Shown here in pieces: positions 10,288 through 21,987 of a DNA stretch of 64,000 nucleotides. Both the position numbers and the translations under genes were made by a program. The stretch lies in NCBI GenBank assembly GCA_022264855.1, contig JABYQU010000022.1, forward strand, positions 124,001-188,000, read 5' to 3'. Every line of letters starts with the position of its first letter. Position 1 is the stretch's first letter. This stretch comes from Lenzites betulinus (taxonomy: Eukaryota; Basidiomycota; Agaricomycetes; Polyporales; Polyporaceae). The notes beneath the pieces are model-generated. The model was not told the DNA's origin, searched no databases, and saw only the letters and a list, made by a program, of their open reading frames with translations.

Positions 10288-13200
10288 CTATGCTGCTCGC
10301 GTCGCGGTGGGATCCCTGAACACCTAGAAAGTACGAAAGCGATTAGTGTATTGTCCGGGGGAGGGAGTGGAGTAGCGTACCTTTAGGTTCCACAGGTTTC
10401 CGACTTTCGACTCTTCGGCCTCCTCCTCGACGTCTTCCATCGCTTCTTCCTCCTTGCCGTCAACCTCGAGCTTGAGGCCGCGCTCGTTGGCGAGATGGAG
10501 GAGGCAAATGAAGCAGAAGCTCGTGCTGATCTCCTCCATCTTGTCCTTCGGGTACGTTTTGCGCAGGTCGGTAATGACCGACGTGAACTCACGCGCTTCT
10601 GAGGGATCGGTAGGTGGTCGGTCGTCCGTCTCCTGTGGACATGATCGAAGCACGTTAGCCATGGCATACATCGTAGCCGCAATCCGAATTTTTGAAATGA
10701 GATACTGACCATTGCGTCCTCACGGTCTTCCACATGTGAAGTAACGATATCCAGCCCTTTCCAGATATTGTCCTTGAGCTTGCGCACATCGACCCGCTTC
10801 GCGCGTTTTGCGTAGTTGACGGTCTCGACTTTGACGCGTCGCGTCTGTCCTTGTGTGGCCGCGAGCAGGTCCTGCTCGCCCGCCTCGACCGGTGCGCCGG
10901 CATCGAAGCCATCGTCAAACCCGGGTCCGTCATCGTCATAGTCGTCGTTGAAAAACTGTGTCGCAAATGGTACGCCGCCGGCATCAAGAGCTGCAATGAT
11001 TGAAAGGTGAGAATGCATCCGAATGGAGGAAGAACATTGCCGTACTGTCGTCACCGCCATCGCCCCCGCCGGCTGCTTGATTCGCGGCCGCTTGTGCCCA
11101 GAACGCCTCGTCGATCTCGCCATCGACGCGCCCATCTGGTCGCATCTTATATCCGCGCATCTTTAACTGCAGATGTTAAGTCAACATTTTGTACTAACAT
11201 TATGGTGACAACAGGCATAAGCCACACATACCGAGAACTTGGGCTTCAAGAAGAGTGTGACGAGCTGTTTGCTCGAGAAGTGCATATCGTCGGGCAGCGT
11301 CTGTTCGCTGCGCTTCTCCTTCTCGCGCTCCTTTGCCTTCTTGCCGCGGCCACCTTTCCGCGACGCAGTGGCTTTGGAGGTGGACGGTCCGGGGAGGTTG
11401 ATCCCCGCGCCGCGGGTGACGGGCGCGAAGAGCTTCTTGGAGCGCGTCTTGATGTCTTCGTCGGCGGCCGAGAGGAAGTCGATCTTGAACGCCTCCTTCT
11501 TTTCGCGCTTTGGTCGGTCTTTCGCCGCTTCCGCGGCGTCGGCTGCGTAGTTCGGCTGGTCAGCACGTGGAGAAACTCCGGGAGAGGGGGGAAAGACTGA
11601 CGTCGCCGGACGACCTTGCGGAGCTTCCAGTGCTCGGGACCGGCCCAGTTCTTGAGGAAGTTGCTGTCGAAATAGTCCATCATGACGCCGCCGTCCGCGT
11701 CCGCGTCGGTCATGGCCATGACGAGGTCGCGCTCGTTGTGTGCCTTGCGCGGGTCGAACGGCACGAACGCGCCGCCTGGAAGCGGCTCGCCCCCAGCGTC
11801 GTCGGATCCGCCAGTGGACGCGTTGTCGTCCCCAGCGTTGTACTCTGGGATGTAATCACCAGCGTAATCGTCGGGTACGGCTTCTCCGCCGACGAAGAAG
11901 TCCTCGACGGGCGCAACGCTGCCGGATTCACCGTCGACGTCCATGGGATTGCCAAAATCTTGGTGTCCGTCGTTGAAGCCGCCGATACCGTCATCGTCGT
12001 CATCATCACCATGGTCTGCTGCGTGTGTACCATCGCGGAAAAAGGTGTCGTCTGCGGAGAAGTTGTCTTTACCGAATGAAAAGTCTTCTAGCGACTCAGA
12101 AATTTCTTGCTCCGCTATGGCTTCGATATCGGGTATGAAGTGTTCTGGGCGAAAATATGAGCAGGGTGCGCGAGGTCAGTTCGGCGGTACCAACCTCGTA
12201 GGTAGCTCAGATCTACGTCGTCATGGGGTTCTTCGAGGGGCTGCTCCTCTTCTTCGCCCTTGGCGACCGAGTCGCTCGCGTCAAATACGACGCGCAAGCT
12301 CCCGTCAGGGGTGATCGTCAGGCTAAGATGGTTCATGAGCAACCCCTGCGCACCGCCCTCGTCAAAGTCCGCGCAAGTCTTGCGGAACAGCGGGTCAACG
12401 CTGAACTCGAGGTCGAGTTTCTTGCTCCGGAGCTGTGCCGCGGACTTGGCGAGTGTCGACTCAGGGCGATACGCCTTGCGCTTGCGCTGGCTTTGGCTGG
12501 GGTCGCCTCCGTCGGGGTTGTCGGAGCCCACGCCGTCGTCTTCATCCCCGTCGCCTCGCTCGTTCGCGAGGTTGGAGAGGAGCTTGCCAGTCTCGGTGCC
12601 GACGGAGTCGACGCGGGAGGTCCAGATCTTGACACAGCCATCGAGGGTGCATGAAGCACGCTGGAAGTTGATGGAATTGTCTGTGTTGTTGCGGAGGAGG
12701 GACATGTCGTGAAAGTAGTCGATGAGAGCGAAATTCCAAGAGTTGGCCGCGTTGATTTTCTATGGAAAGGGGTTAGGATCGAATTGGCATGTTAGGTTAC
12801 GCGTATTCGAGGTCGCGCAATGTCGAAACCAGGAATGCTGTAGGAAAACACGCACATTGTCGGTCGCCATCTTCATCCACTGGTCAAAGTTGGAGGTCAT
12901 GACATCCATAGGGACGTTAATGACTGGTGCTTGGGGCACGTTCAGCAGCTGGCTCTTGGTTCTGCCCAGGGTTGTCGTCCGTGTGCCCTCGGTCGCACCT
13001 TCTGCGCCCTCTGCGGTGTTAGCACTGTTTGACGGGCCCGCTTCGGCATTATCATCGTCCAGATGGATAGTGACCTTCGCGCTCTTCCTGCGGCGCCGCT
13101 TCTCGGCGACGTCGTCGTTGATGTTCACGCTCTTGAGGGGGGACGCGTGGCACCGCCGGGCGCGACATCTAGGGAGAAACTGGCGTCCGCGTCTGGTTCG

Positions 13201-13349
13201 TAGAGACGTTCGCTAAGGCGCTTCTTGGAGAGGGTGCGCGCGTTCGGCTTGGGTGTATGTTCGCGTTCTGTGTCGCCGCCAGAGTCGGAGTCGGCGTAGG
13301 ATGAGCGGGAGGCGTCGTTTGCGGGCTTGCGGGGGCGCGTAGTAGGCAT
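10288..13349 (-). CDS. BRN1: Condensin complex subunit 2 (CAP-H / Brn1 / Barren)
   Basis: Kleisin subunit that bridges the SMC2-SMC4 heads in condensin and is needed for mitotic chromosome compaction. Exons on the minus strand: 13349-12856, 12759-12195, 12144-11602, 11542-11232, 11166-11046, 10990-10710, 10632-10381 and 10323-10288; about 867 residues. Family signatures: NSWNFALIDYFHDMSLLRN, then FQRASCTLDGCVKIWTSRVD and VDSVGTETGKLLSNL (N-terminal kleisin contact region), an acidic middle, FFDSNFLKNWAGPEHW-type text, NYAKRAKRVDVRKLKDNIW (C-terminal winged helix) and the ending VFRDPTATRAA. All introns are GT-AG and phases fit. One oddity: exon 1 is one base short. The frame changes at a six-G run at 13137-13142, between the N-terminal Ser-rich part and the conserved VNINDDVAEKRRRRKS segment. 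No intron of suitable length explains this, so it is a sequencing or assembly slip or a real frameshift. Confidence 0.93.
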
Positions 13350-13501
13350 CGCGAGGGCGGGAGGAGGACAAAGACTAGAGGGTGGGCGCGCGTTCAACCA
13401 CCGCGCACGACGCGCCCCACGTGACCCATTATGTCAGATTCCCTTTCGCGTCGCACCGCGTCAGGCGCCGACGCTTGCCTCAGAACGACGACGAGCGCGA
13501 G
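13350..13501. promoter_or_regulatory. Shared bidirectional promoter of CAP-H and the GGF-repeat gene
   Basis: Only 152 bp separate the two divergent start codons, so the promoters must overlap. The region is GC-rich, with no TATA box. Co-regulation of the two genes is inference. An ATG at 13431 in another frame of the plus strand leads nowhere without a very short intron, so I start the plus gene at 13502. Confidence 0.5.
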
Positions 13502-14577
13502 ATGGACGACGACGAGCTCGACCCCGGCTTTGCTGCCCTGCCCCAGCACCTCCAGACTCGCATCGACGACGCATTTGAGAATGCTCTTACAAACTCGGGA
13601 CCAGGTCCGGAACCCGCACGCAAACGCCGCAAACTGGCTCATACCCCGGGGGGATTCATCGCCGCAGGGGGCTTCATGCCCGAGGAACCCGCACCGGGCG
13701 GATTTGTCGTCGACGAACCTGGCGGCGGTGGCTTCGTGCGCGACGAAGTTCCGGCCGCAGGCGGATTCATGGCTCCGGCCGCGGGAGGGTTCATCGCTCC
13801 GGAGCAAGACGATTCGGACGCGCACGCAGCGCACACGCACATCCCGCTGTCATTGATTCCCGCTGCGCTACAACTACTGGATCTACAGCCAGACGACGAA
13901 GATGTGCTATCGGTGTTCAGCAACGCAGCATCTGGATGGGGCTCAGGCGCTCGGGATGAGGCCGGGGATGACGCTGAGGAGATGTTTGTTAGCCGGAAAG
14001 ACTGGCGCGCTGTGTGTGCGGCCCTGCTCGACGCGGGTGACGGCGAAGAGGACGATGTGAGTATGGAGGTGGAGGACGGGGCAGGAGCGGAAGCGTCTGG
14101 AGAAGATTATGTCCAGTCAGAGTCCGAGGAGGAAGGCGCGGACGGGGGCTCGGACGATTCGTACGCAGAAGGCACGCAGGCGAAGAAAGGGAAAGGGAAG
14201 GCGCAGGCTGTCACGAAGCGGCGCACGAGCACGCGGTCGTTGCAGCGGAATGAGGAGCAGGTGGCAGCGACAGATGGCAGTTTGAGTGCGCGGCAGAAGA
14301 CAGAATGCCGGTGCGCGTTTGCGCTGTTCTTCCCGGACGTGGCGGACGAGGAGCTGGACAGACAGCGGCTGGGGATCAAGGACATCACACGCGTGGCGAA
14401 GCTGCTCAAGGAAAAGATCACGGCGGAGGAGGTGAGCGTGTTCCATCCATCGTATCATTTCGCGGGCTGAAGATGAGGCAGACGGTGGAGATGCTCGACG
14501 CGTTCTCGACCAGCGCGGACAAGACGATGGGGCTGGCCGACTTTGAGCGGATGATGGTCGCGGCGAAGCTGGCGTGA
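13502..14577 (+). CDS. GGF-repeat protein with EF-hand-like C-terminus
   Basis: Two exons, 13502-14431 and 14482-14577, encode 341 residues. The protein starts MDDDELDPGF. Residues about 50-105 carry seven Gly-Gly-Phe repeats separated by acidic or Pro/Ala spacers. A helical block follows (IPLSLIPAALQLLDLQPDDE), then an acidic and basic low-complexity stretch (about 200-260), and a C-terminal pair of helices: LSARQKTECRCAFALFFPDV and VEMLDAFSTSADKTMGLADF. The last part has the helix-loop-helix spacing of calmodulin/centrin-type EF-hands, but the loop lacks most calcium-binding acidic residues. Role unknown; a scaffold or centrin-like partner is a guess. It shares a 152-bp promoter with condensin CAP-H. 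Confidence 0.75.
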
Positions 14578-15213
14578 GTTCTCGAACTCGGACTGGACGA
14601 GAAGCGGTGCAAGAACGTCCGTTCTCTTCGTCCCTTGCTCGTCTCGCGCGTCCGACTCAAGCCCCTGGCGGAGATCAGACTGAGATTGACGACGGCGGGG
14701 TCAGGGCAGGACAGAATAGAGGTGTGTCTTGCTCGTTCGGAAGCGGGCCCGGTTGGTGAGCCCACGGTGTATGCCCGCCGCGGCAAAAATAGCGAGCGTC
14801 CTGCTCACTGCGCGCGTCGACCCGTGCCTCGCCGGCTGGCCAAGGCCATCGCGGGTCTGCGTTCGCGCCAAAAGTTTGCGTTGATGCCTCCCACGAGAAC
14901 GATAGTTCTGTCAGGGCTGTTGATGAGCGGCAGTCACGCGCGACTTTCATTCCACTCGCTACTCGCCATGCGCAACGCTCGCCTCCTGCGCGCCCATCTG
15001 CGGCTGCATTCCATCCAGCCCCTCGACCCCATGTGCTTCCCCGCGAAACAGGCAACGCCCCCGCCGCCCCACTCCCGCCCTATTTAACCCCAGCCTCCCC
15101 CGCAGTCCCTTTTCCCTGCGGTTGCTCTTCCCACCACCGACTCCGCTCTCCCGTGTCCGCGTCCGCGTCGCTCATCCTCCCAGCCCGCGCCCAACGCCCT
15201 ACGACCGCTCAAC
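14578..15213 (+). promoter_or_regulatory. Promoter region of the hexose transporter, with TATA box
   Basis: A TATTTAA box at 15081-15087 lies about 130 nt before the ATG at 15214 and is followed by a long CT-rich leader, a layout typical of highly expressed fungal genes. No second gene is seen in this 636-bp gap. Confidence 0.5.
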
Positions 15214-17029
15214 ATGGCTGGTGGTCCTGCTGTCTCCGGCGGTGGCATCGGCTCCGCTGCCCCACCCAAGAGCAAGCTCTCTGGCATCCTCATGACTGCC
15301 TTCGCCGCCTTTGGCGGTATCCTCTACGGCTACGACACCGGTACCATCTCCGGTATCATCGCCATGGACGACTGGCTAGCCACCTTTGGCGACTCCGACA
15401 CCGGCACCGTCAACGCCGTCAACCCCCTCGGCCACGGCCTCTCCACCTCCCGGGAGTCCCTCGTCGTCTCCATCCTCTCCGCCGGCACCTTCTTCGGTAC
15501 GTGCCTGTTTATCTCCCCTTCCCCGCCTCACCAACTCACCTCCTGACCCAGGCGCTCTCGGTGGTGCTCCCGTCGCCGACATCATCGGCCGCCGCATTGG
15601 TATCATGGTCTCCTGCCTCGTCTTCGCCCTCGGCATCGCTCTCCAGACCGGCTCCAGCAACTGGGCTACCTTCATCATCGGCCGCTTTTTCGCCGGCTTC
15701 GGTGTCGGTCTCGTCTCCACCCTTGTCCCCATGTACCAGTCCGAGTGCTCTCCAAAATGGATTCGCGGCGCCGTCGTCGCCGGCTATCAGTGGGCAATCA
15801 CCATCGGTCTTCTCCTCGCCTCCGTCATCAACAACGCGACAAAAGGCCGTCCGAACCACTCCGCCTGGCGCATCCCGATCTCCATCCAGTTCGTGTGGGC
15901 CTTCATTCTCTTTGTGGGCATGTTTTGGCTTCCCGAGGTACGCCCCGCACTTCCGAGCGCCCGTCCCCGCTTCTCATCGCCTTCTTCCCCAGACCCCGCG
16001 TTGGCTCATCAAGAACGATCGTCAAGATGATGCTGCGCGCTCCCTCTCGCGCCTCACGTCCCTCCCTCCTGATGACCCTGAGGTAGTCGCCGAGCTCGAC
16101 GAGATCCGCGCCGCCCTCCGCGAAGAGCAGGAGCGTGGCGAGAGCTCCTACCTCGACTGCTTCAAGTTCAACAAGAGCAAGATCGCCTTCCGTACCATGT
16201 CCGGCATCTTCATCCAGGCATGGCAACAGCTCACCGGCATCAACTTCATCTTCTACTGTGAGTATATCCCGGCGGTGTTACTACGTGGAATGCGTGTCTG
16301 ACACGCTCCCAGTCGGCACGACCTTCTTCCAGAACGCGGGCATCAAGAATGCGTTCCTCATTTCCGTCGCCACCAACATCGTCAACGTGTTCATGACGCT
16401 CCCTGGCATGTGGGGTGTTGAGCGGTTCGGCCGTCGCTCGCTCCTGTTCTGGGGTGCGGTCGTGATGTGTATTTGCGAGTACCTCGTCGCCATCATCGGT
16501 GTCACCATCTCCGTCCACAACGCTCCCGGCCAGAAGGCGCTCATCGCCCTCGTCTGCATCTACATCGCCGCTTTCGCCTCGACGTGGGGCCCCATCGCGT
16601 GGATCATCGTCGGTGAGATCTTCCCGCTCAACGTCCGCGCCAAGGCCATGTCGCTCTCCGTCGCGTCCAACTGGTAAGCTTCTCCGCCGCCCCGTCGCCT
16701 AGTACCGGCCGCTGACGCGCACATACAGGCTGTGGAACTGGGCGATCTCGTACGCGACGCCGTACCTCGTCAATGTTGGCCCGGGCGACGCCGGCCTCGG
16801 CGTGAAGGTGTTCTTCATCTGGGGCTCGACGTGCTTGGGCTGCGTCATCTTCACGTACTTCTGCATCCCAGAGACGAAGGGGCTCTCGCTCGAGCAGGTC
16901 GACCTGCTGTACGAGAACTCGACGCCGCGGACGAGCGTGCGCTACCGCAGCGAGCTCGTCGCGCGCGACGTGCGCGTCTCGGACACGCACAAGGACGCGG
17001 ACAGCAAGGACGAGAAGGAGCAGGTGTAG
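15214..17029 (+). CDS. MFS sugar (hexose) transporter
   Basis: Plasma-membrane proton/sugar or facilitative hexose carrier of the major facilitator superfamily, sugar porter family. Exons 15214-15496, 15552-15937, 15993-16257, 16313-16673 and 16729-17029 give 531 residues, the normal length. Family motifs: GGILYGYDTG in helix 1, DIIGRR between helices 2 and 3, GRFFAGFGVG, PETPRWL at about 222 (the intron falls inside PE/TPRWL), QQLTGINFIFY at about 301 (the sugar-binding signature of helix 7), GRRSLLFWG, GPIAWIIVGEIFP in helix 10 and PETKGLSLEQVD at about 479. Twelve hydrophobic segments are apparent. The tail is charged and hydrophilic. Strong codon bias toward C-ending codons suggests high expression. 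Exact substrate cannot be read from sequence; glucose is most likely. Confidence 0.93.
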
Positions 17030-20000
17030 GTGCGCGCGCGTCCGTTTGGGGACCCGCTGCTTCGGTGATATATACGAACAGTGTCATGATCATTGTAATG
17101 TGCTGCTGCTTTGTCCTTTTCACGGTTTCGCTGCGATGTGTGGCTGTAATGCTAGTAGTAATGAACTTTTCATTTTGCATCGCTGTCGAGATGGCGAGGG
17201 CCTCCGCCCTAAAAGGTGTGATACACGGTCTTAATATTTGCCAATGTCTGTCAGGGGACAGTATTTCAATGCCGGGCGAAATACTACAGCCAGGTGCAAT
17301 GCTGCACACCAGTGTTGTTATTGCCCCCCAGTGAGAATTAACAGCATCTGTGTGTCCGCCTCATTCCCTCTAGTCAGACCATTACAAATGCATCCGGATG
17401 CAAAAGTTGTGAATTCCTGGACTATCTTAGGGCAGTGTTGGCACAGTCCGCAAGCTGTTGACCAATGACTAGTCCGCCGGACTCGGGCGACAGTCGTCGA
17501 GGACAAAGCACCTATATGTCCTATACCAAAATGCCAGATTTTGGGGTTTACACCCGCATGGATTTGGGACGTTTCCTACAGCATTGGGACTCGGGGTTGC
17601 CATTTTCGAGCCCAAAACTACAGCATAAGCGATCGAACCTCCAAAAAAAGCCAACAAAATCGGGAAAAATCCCAAAAATCGCTACAGTTCACACAAGAGT
17701 CTTGCAATGCTACTAAGGCTGTTATAGGAGCACAAAATTTGTGAATCAATATTCAGGTATCTTGGATTCCTCGGTTTCAGTAGAATGGCTGTATACTATA
17801 CCAAACATATAGTATAGTCAATAATGTTTGTGTACATTCACATAGCAAACATGCTTATATTTGTTCAATAAAGCAGAGGTCCTCATAGATGGACAGTCTC
17901 AGATGTGGAATGGACCACTGAAGGTGGTTAGTGCGATGAGAAAAGAAACAAGACTGCTAAAAGCTGCAGTACAGAGCATTTGCATTAGCGCCTGCCTGAG
18001 ATCTGCTTGGTCCCCCAACCACTTACTACCACATAGACAATCAGCCTTTGACCAACTTTAGCACCTTTCCTACCGCATCGTAAACTCAGACTTCAGGCCC
18101 TTTAAGCCCCCTTGCCTCCCACATAGGCCTCAAACCTTGACCCCATTTTGGGGCTATTTTCACCTGCATACGTATAGGACATTTAGACACTTTGTCTGAG
18201 GTCCTAGTCGTTGATGGTTGACTTTTGCACACCAGATGCCTGTTGTGGCACCTCCCACACCATTGCATGCAGCATGCTGTCAGATGAATAACTGGGAATC
18301 AATTGATTAATAAAAATGGTGAGGGGTTTGATGTGATAGGTGATTCCAGATTCTGCCGTGAAGCTTGTGGGGTTTCTTCTTTTCCAACAGAGGCCTTGCC
18401 GAGTTCGTGACTAAGCCAGGCTGGCTGTGATCCTGTGTGACAAACTGCAGTGTGCAGTATGGTGTGGTATAGGGACTATGACTGTGTCTCTGTGTGTTGT
18501 AGCTGTATGCAAGGGTGTCCTGATTCTGCAAGTGGTTGTGGCTGTGCAATATCTTGTGTGTGTCTTCTGTGTTCTGAGTCATCTGAGTCTCTCTGTCTCC
18601 CAAGGTTAGTGGTTGTTGTAAGGCTCCAGTGAACCCCAACCAATCTAACAAATCCATGTACTGTTGTGTGATGTCATATGCTAGTAGTTGTTGTAAGATT
18701 TATGGCAAATCCCAACTAATCTAGCTCAATCTGTGGGCTACTAAGGGTAATGAATGTGGGTAGTTGGCTGCTGTGACTGCTAAGCTAAGTGTGATACTGG
18801 TGCTACTGCTTATGCCACTGCAAGCTGGCTTGCATGGCAGGCAAGAGGAAATAGCTGAGAAAATGTGTGTTATTCCCTCCCTGCCTTGCCCACCCCGGTA
18901 TTTATACCTGAGGACAAGGGGTGTGGGAGCTGATTTGTAATACATATGTAAGCAAACTCTGCACTGATAAATCCATCTCCAGTACTTTCTCCATCTTTCT
19001 ACCTCTTTCCTGCTCCTTCAAGAATATTCCAGAATATTCTATACTCTTCCAGGGACTTCCATGGATCCTTCCAGACAGTTCTTGGTATGTTGAGAAGCTT
19101 CCAGAACCTTTTCTCAGAATGTTCTGCCATCTTCTGACTTATACTCTCTGGTTTTAGTCTGTTCTTGTGGTTACTTCTTTATTTCTGTTCCTTCTGTGTC
19201 CATGCTAGACTTTTATGGATGGTTCTGTAATGTTCTCTGACTGCTCCAGGTGTCTCCAGGGGTTTCCGGAATGTTTCATACTGTTCTAGTTGGTTCTGTA
19301 CTGTTCTGCTATTCTCCAGTGATTGCTGGAACCTTCTGGTGCATGCTTGGGATGATGGTATGTCTGTATTCATAACCCTTGGTTCACACACTGTCTGTAC
19401 TGCTAGCCAACAGACTCAAGTACCAAACTGGTTTGGTGCATGACAGTGCAAGACTTGAGTATTCCTGCCAGGCGCTGTTGGATATTTCTGTGAGATGCTC
19501 ATTAATGTGTTCTTATTCTGTGCATACTGTCACAATATGCCTATGATACAATCTACAAATTCATATAAAATGTCAGCTAGCTGCTACTGAGAATACTGTC
19601 AACTAAAGTATTAATCTTGAATTTCTGCTCATCACTGCCCCCTAGCCACACTTCCTCATCAGCATTTTGACACTGGCCTTCGCAAGTAGCTGAAGTCTCA
19701 TAAGTCCTCTTAAGTCCGGGTCTTCTCAAGACCAGTCCATTTACCTGACAAGTTGAATATACATTGCCAAGTTGCACCTCACCTTGAGAAGCCCATGAAG
19801 ACAGCCATAAAGCTGCTGTATAAGACCGATGTAAGACCACCATATAAACATAGCTGTACTTTATTTTGGGCTTGTAATCATACTTGGCACTTGAGGCACA
19901 CATGGATGCTGACTTCACAGACTTCAACTGATCCATTGTGAGTGCTACATAGTATGGTAGCCCACAAGCTAACAGCAGCAGAATATATCTATGAGGGCTG

Positions 20001-21506
20001 GTTGAGCAGCCTGGTACCATACTTAAGACACTAGGTTGAGCCAGTGACCAGGTGGCAGCAACAAGACAGGGAGCATTGACAATGACAAAGAGCCCCTGAG
20101 GATGATGGCAGGGTGAAGATAAGTCCGGGAATGAAGATGGGGCAGGATACAGAGAAGACACTAGGATGCAGATGCAAATTAGGACATATAGTATGAAATC
20201 TGGGACACAGACAACAACAGGGAGATGTAGATGTGATTCAGGGAGAATAAGACATTAACGGGGCATGTAGCTGTGAACTTGAAAGATTAAGACATTAACC
20301 AGGGGGGAGGGGTACAAGAAAGCAGGGGTGAAGATGAGTAGGGGGACTAAGACAAGAATGGGGGGCACAAAGATGACATGGGGGATAAAGACAAAGCAGG
20401 GAACAAAAATGAGGCAGGGAACTGAGACAAGGCAGGGAGCAAGATATCATGAGAGTACACATATGGTTGAATATGACACAAAGGCGCAAAACCCATTGGT
20501 TAAGCCAAAAGGTAGTTACCCTGTGCACCAACAGATTAAGGCCCAGCACACACTGGTTATATATAGATAGGCAGACTTATATTCACTGTTAGATTTAGTC
20601 ATTGCTGCATTACTTGTACATTTAATGACAATGGCCTGCTTGTCCTGGACAACCTTGTGGCAATAGTGGTGGGCACACATAATGTCAAGAATAGTAATCT
20701 ATCAATCACATAAGAGATTCTGTGTGCACACAAACATGTTGACGACCTTGTTTGATGCCTTAGCAATGCTGCAAGATACAATAGTCTTGTTGCCCCAGTT
20801 GTCCGTGAAGAAGGTGCTAGGTTGACCGCTCAAGATAGTATGCAAGCTGGTTACTCAGATGTTGAGAGCTTGTTCAACCTGCACAGACATTAGCGACCAT
20901 ACTTATTGAGATGGTTAAAAGCTTACTGCGAGTACTGCCAAGATCAGGGCACCACTGGGATATAAGTCTGCATTGCCTTCTTTGTCATGCAAAGCAAACG
21001 GTACAGCTTGGAGCACAGGAATATGTACCATACTGAAGGTCTTTAGGAGGAGCTTGCCTTAGAAGCATCCCTATGTTGTGTGAGCAACATGATTAGAGAT
21101 GTCACTCATACCTTTTTCTTTCCCTCATCCCATGTACACCATAAGAAGGGTGCCTTCAAGGCTGCAATGTTGTTCCTAAGCTGGTGAAGGCACTAAGTGC
21201 CACATACTTTGGGTTCAGCCATGCCAGCTTTGACAAAGTGGGCTTTGAGAATGTTGAGTGCAGCCATAGCAAACTTGCTTTGCCACTCTGTGATTTAGCT
21301 GTTTATCTGGTCATTTGAAATGTCAGTTCAGCAGTGACAGCATAAATGGAACACTAACTAATGTGAATATAATGTCATTGACTTCGACAATGTAGCTGTG
21401 GTTGGGGAATACTTGTTGAAGAGACCCTGATGTTTGGTAAGTGAGAGGCTGTACCAGCACTGCAAATAGCTTATGGTGCTGCATGTGAGTGGGATGAGCT
21501 CATGAG
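17030..21506. other. AT-richer transposon-relic region without intact genes
   Basis: Base composition drops sharply after the transporter gene. I see short imperfect repeats, a TTCCAG-rich block at 19000-19330, a purine-rich block at 20290-20450 and many stops in all frames. The minus strand of about 20700-21490 has interrupted peptide stretches that resemble a decayed transposase-like or repeat protein, but I cannot name the family. The copia element has inserted into this material at 21507. Confidence 0.45.
18606..18725. repeat. Two-copy imperfect direct repeat of about 45 bp
   Basis: The unit beginning tagtggttgttgtaag at 18606 recurs as tagtagttgttgtaag at 18683, each followed by a similar aaccccaaccaatcta-type tail. 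Only two copies are seen. Confidence 0.45.
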
Positions 21507-21511
21507 TAAAC

Positions 21512-21771
21512 TGTTTGTATTAGCGCTCCGCGGTACGGCTATTACGGACTCACGTGCCATTAGCGCCCATACATATACTTCCGAACTTAGATTAGATCGT
21601 GCCTCAGTTGGTTATCCTGAACCTCTGAGGTACGCGACTCCCCCCCCCGTTCCCCCGATACGATGTGTAGACTGACAACCTGTACCTAGCTCCGGCTGAC
21701 AGCATACAGGTATATATCAGTTGGTTATCCTGAACCTCTGAGCTCCAGCTGACAGTGTACAGACTTTAACA
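21512..21771 (+). repeat. 5' LTR of the copia element
   Basis: 260 bp, TG...CA ends. It contains an internal duplication: the motif ggttatcctgaacctctgag occurs near 21611 and again near 21723, and a ctccggctgacag-type motif follows each half. Differs from the 3' LTR by nine CpG transitions, one transversion and the length of a C run (9 versus 7). Confidence 0.95.
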
Positions 21772-21782
21772 GGTTATGAGCC
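21772..21782 (+). other. Primer-binding site complementary to the initiator tRNA-Met anticodon arm
   Basis: Directly after the 5' LTR lies ggttatgagcc, the complement of the anticodon stem-loop of eukaryotic initiator tRNA-Met (GGCTCATAACC). Copia of Drosophila and yeast Ty5 are known to prime with such an internal half of initiator tRNA-Met rather than its 3' end, so this element probably does the same. The match is 11 nt. Confidence 0.7.
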
Positions 21783-21987
21783 TTTGCCTCATTTGATCCC
21801 CGTTGATCAAACTGTCGCCATGCTGCACCGGATCTAGGAACCAAAGCACCCATCTTAAGTGTGCTCTTCTGTTTTTCCCTCTCTGTGTTCTCTCGTAGTG
21901 TATTTTCCCCCGCTCATTCTTGCGCTGCACATTGTCTCTGGCATCATTGCCCTCGTCGTTTTCAACTTCCCCCTTCACATTTCGAAC

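Noticed and set aside
17795..17820. tatactata/tatagtata inverted repeat
   Set aside because: A short AT-only palindrome expected by chance in AT-rich DNA.
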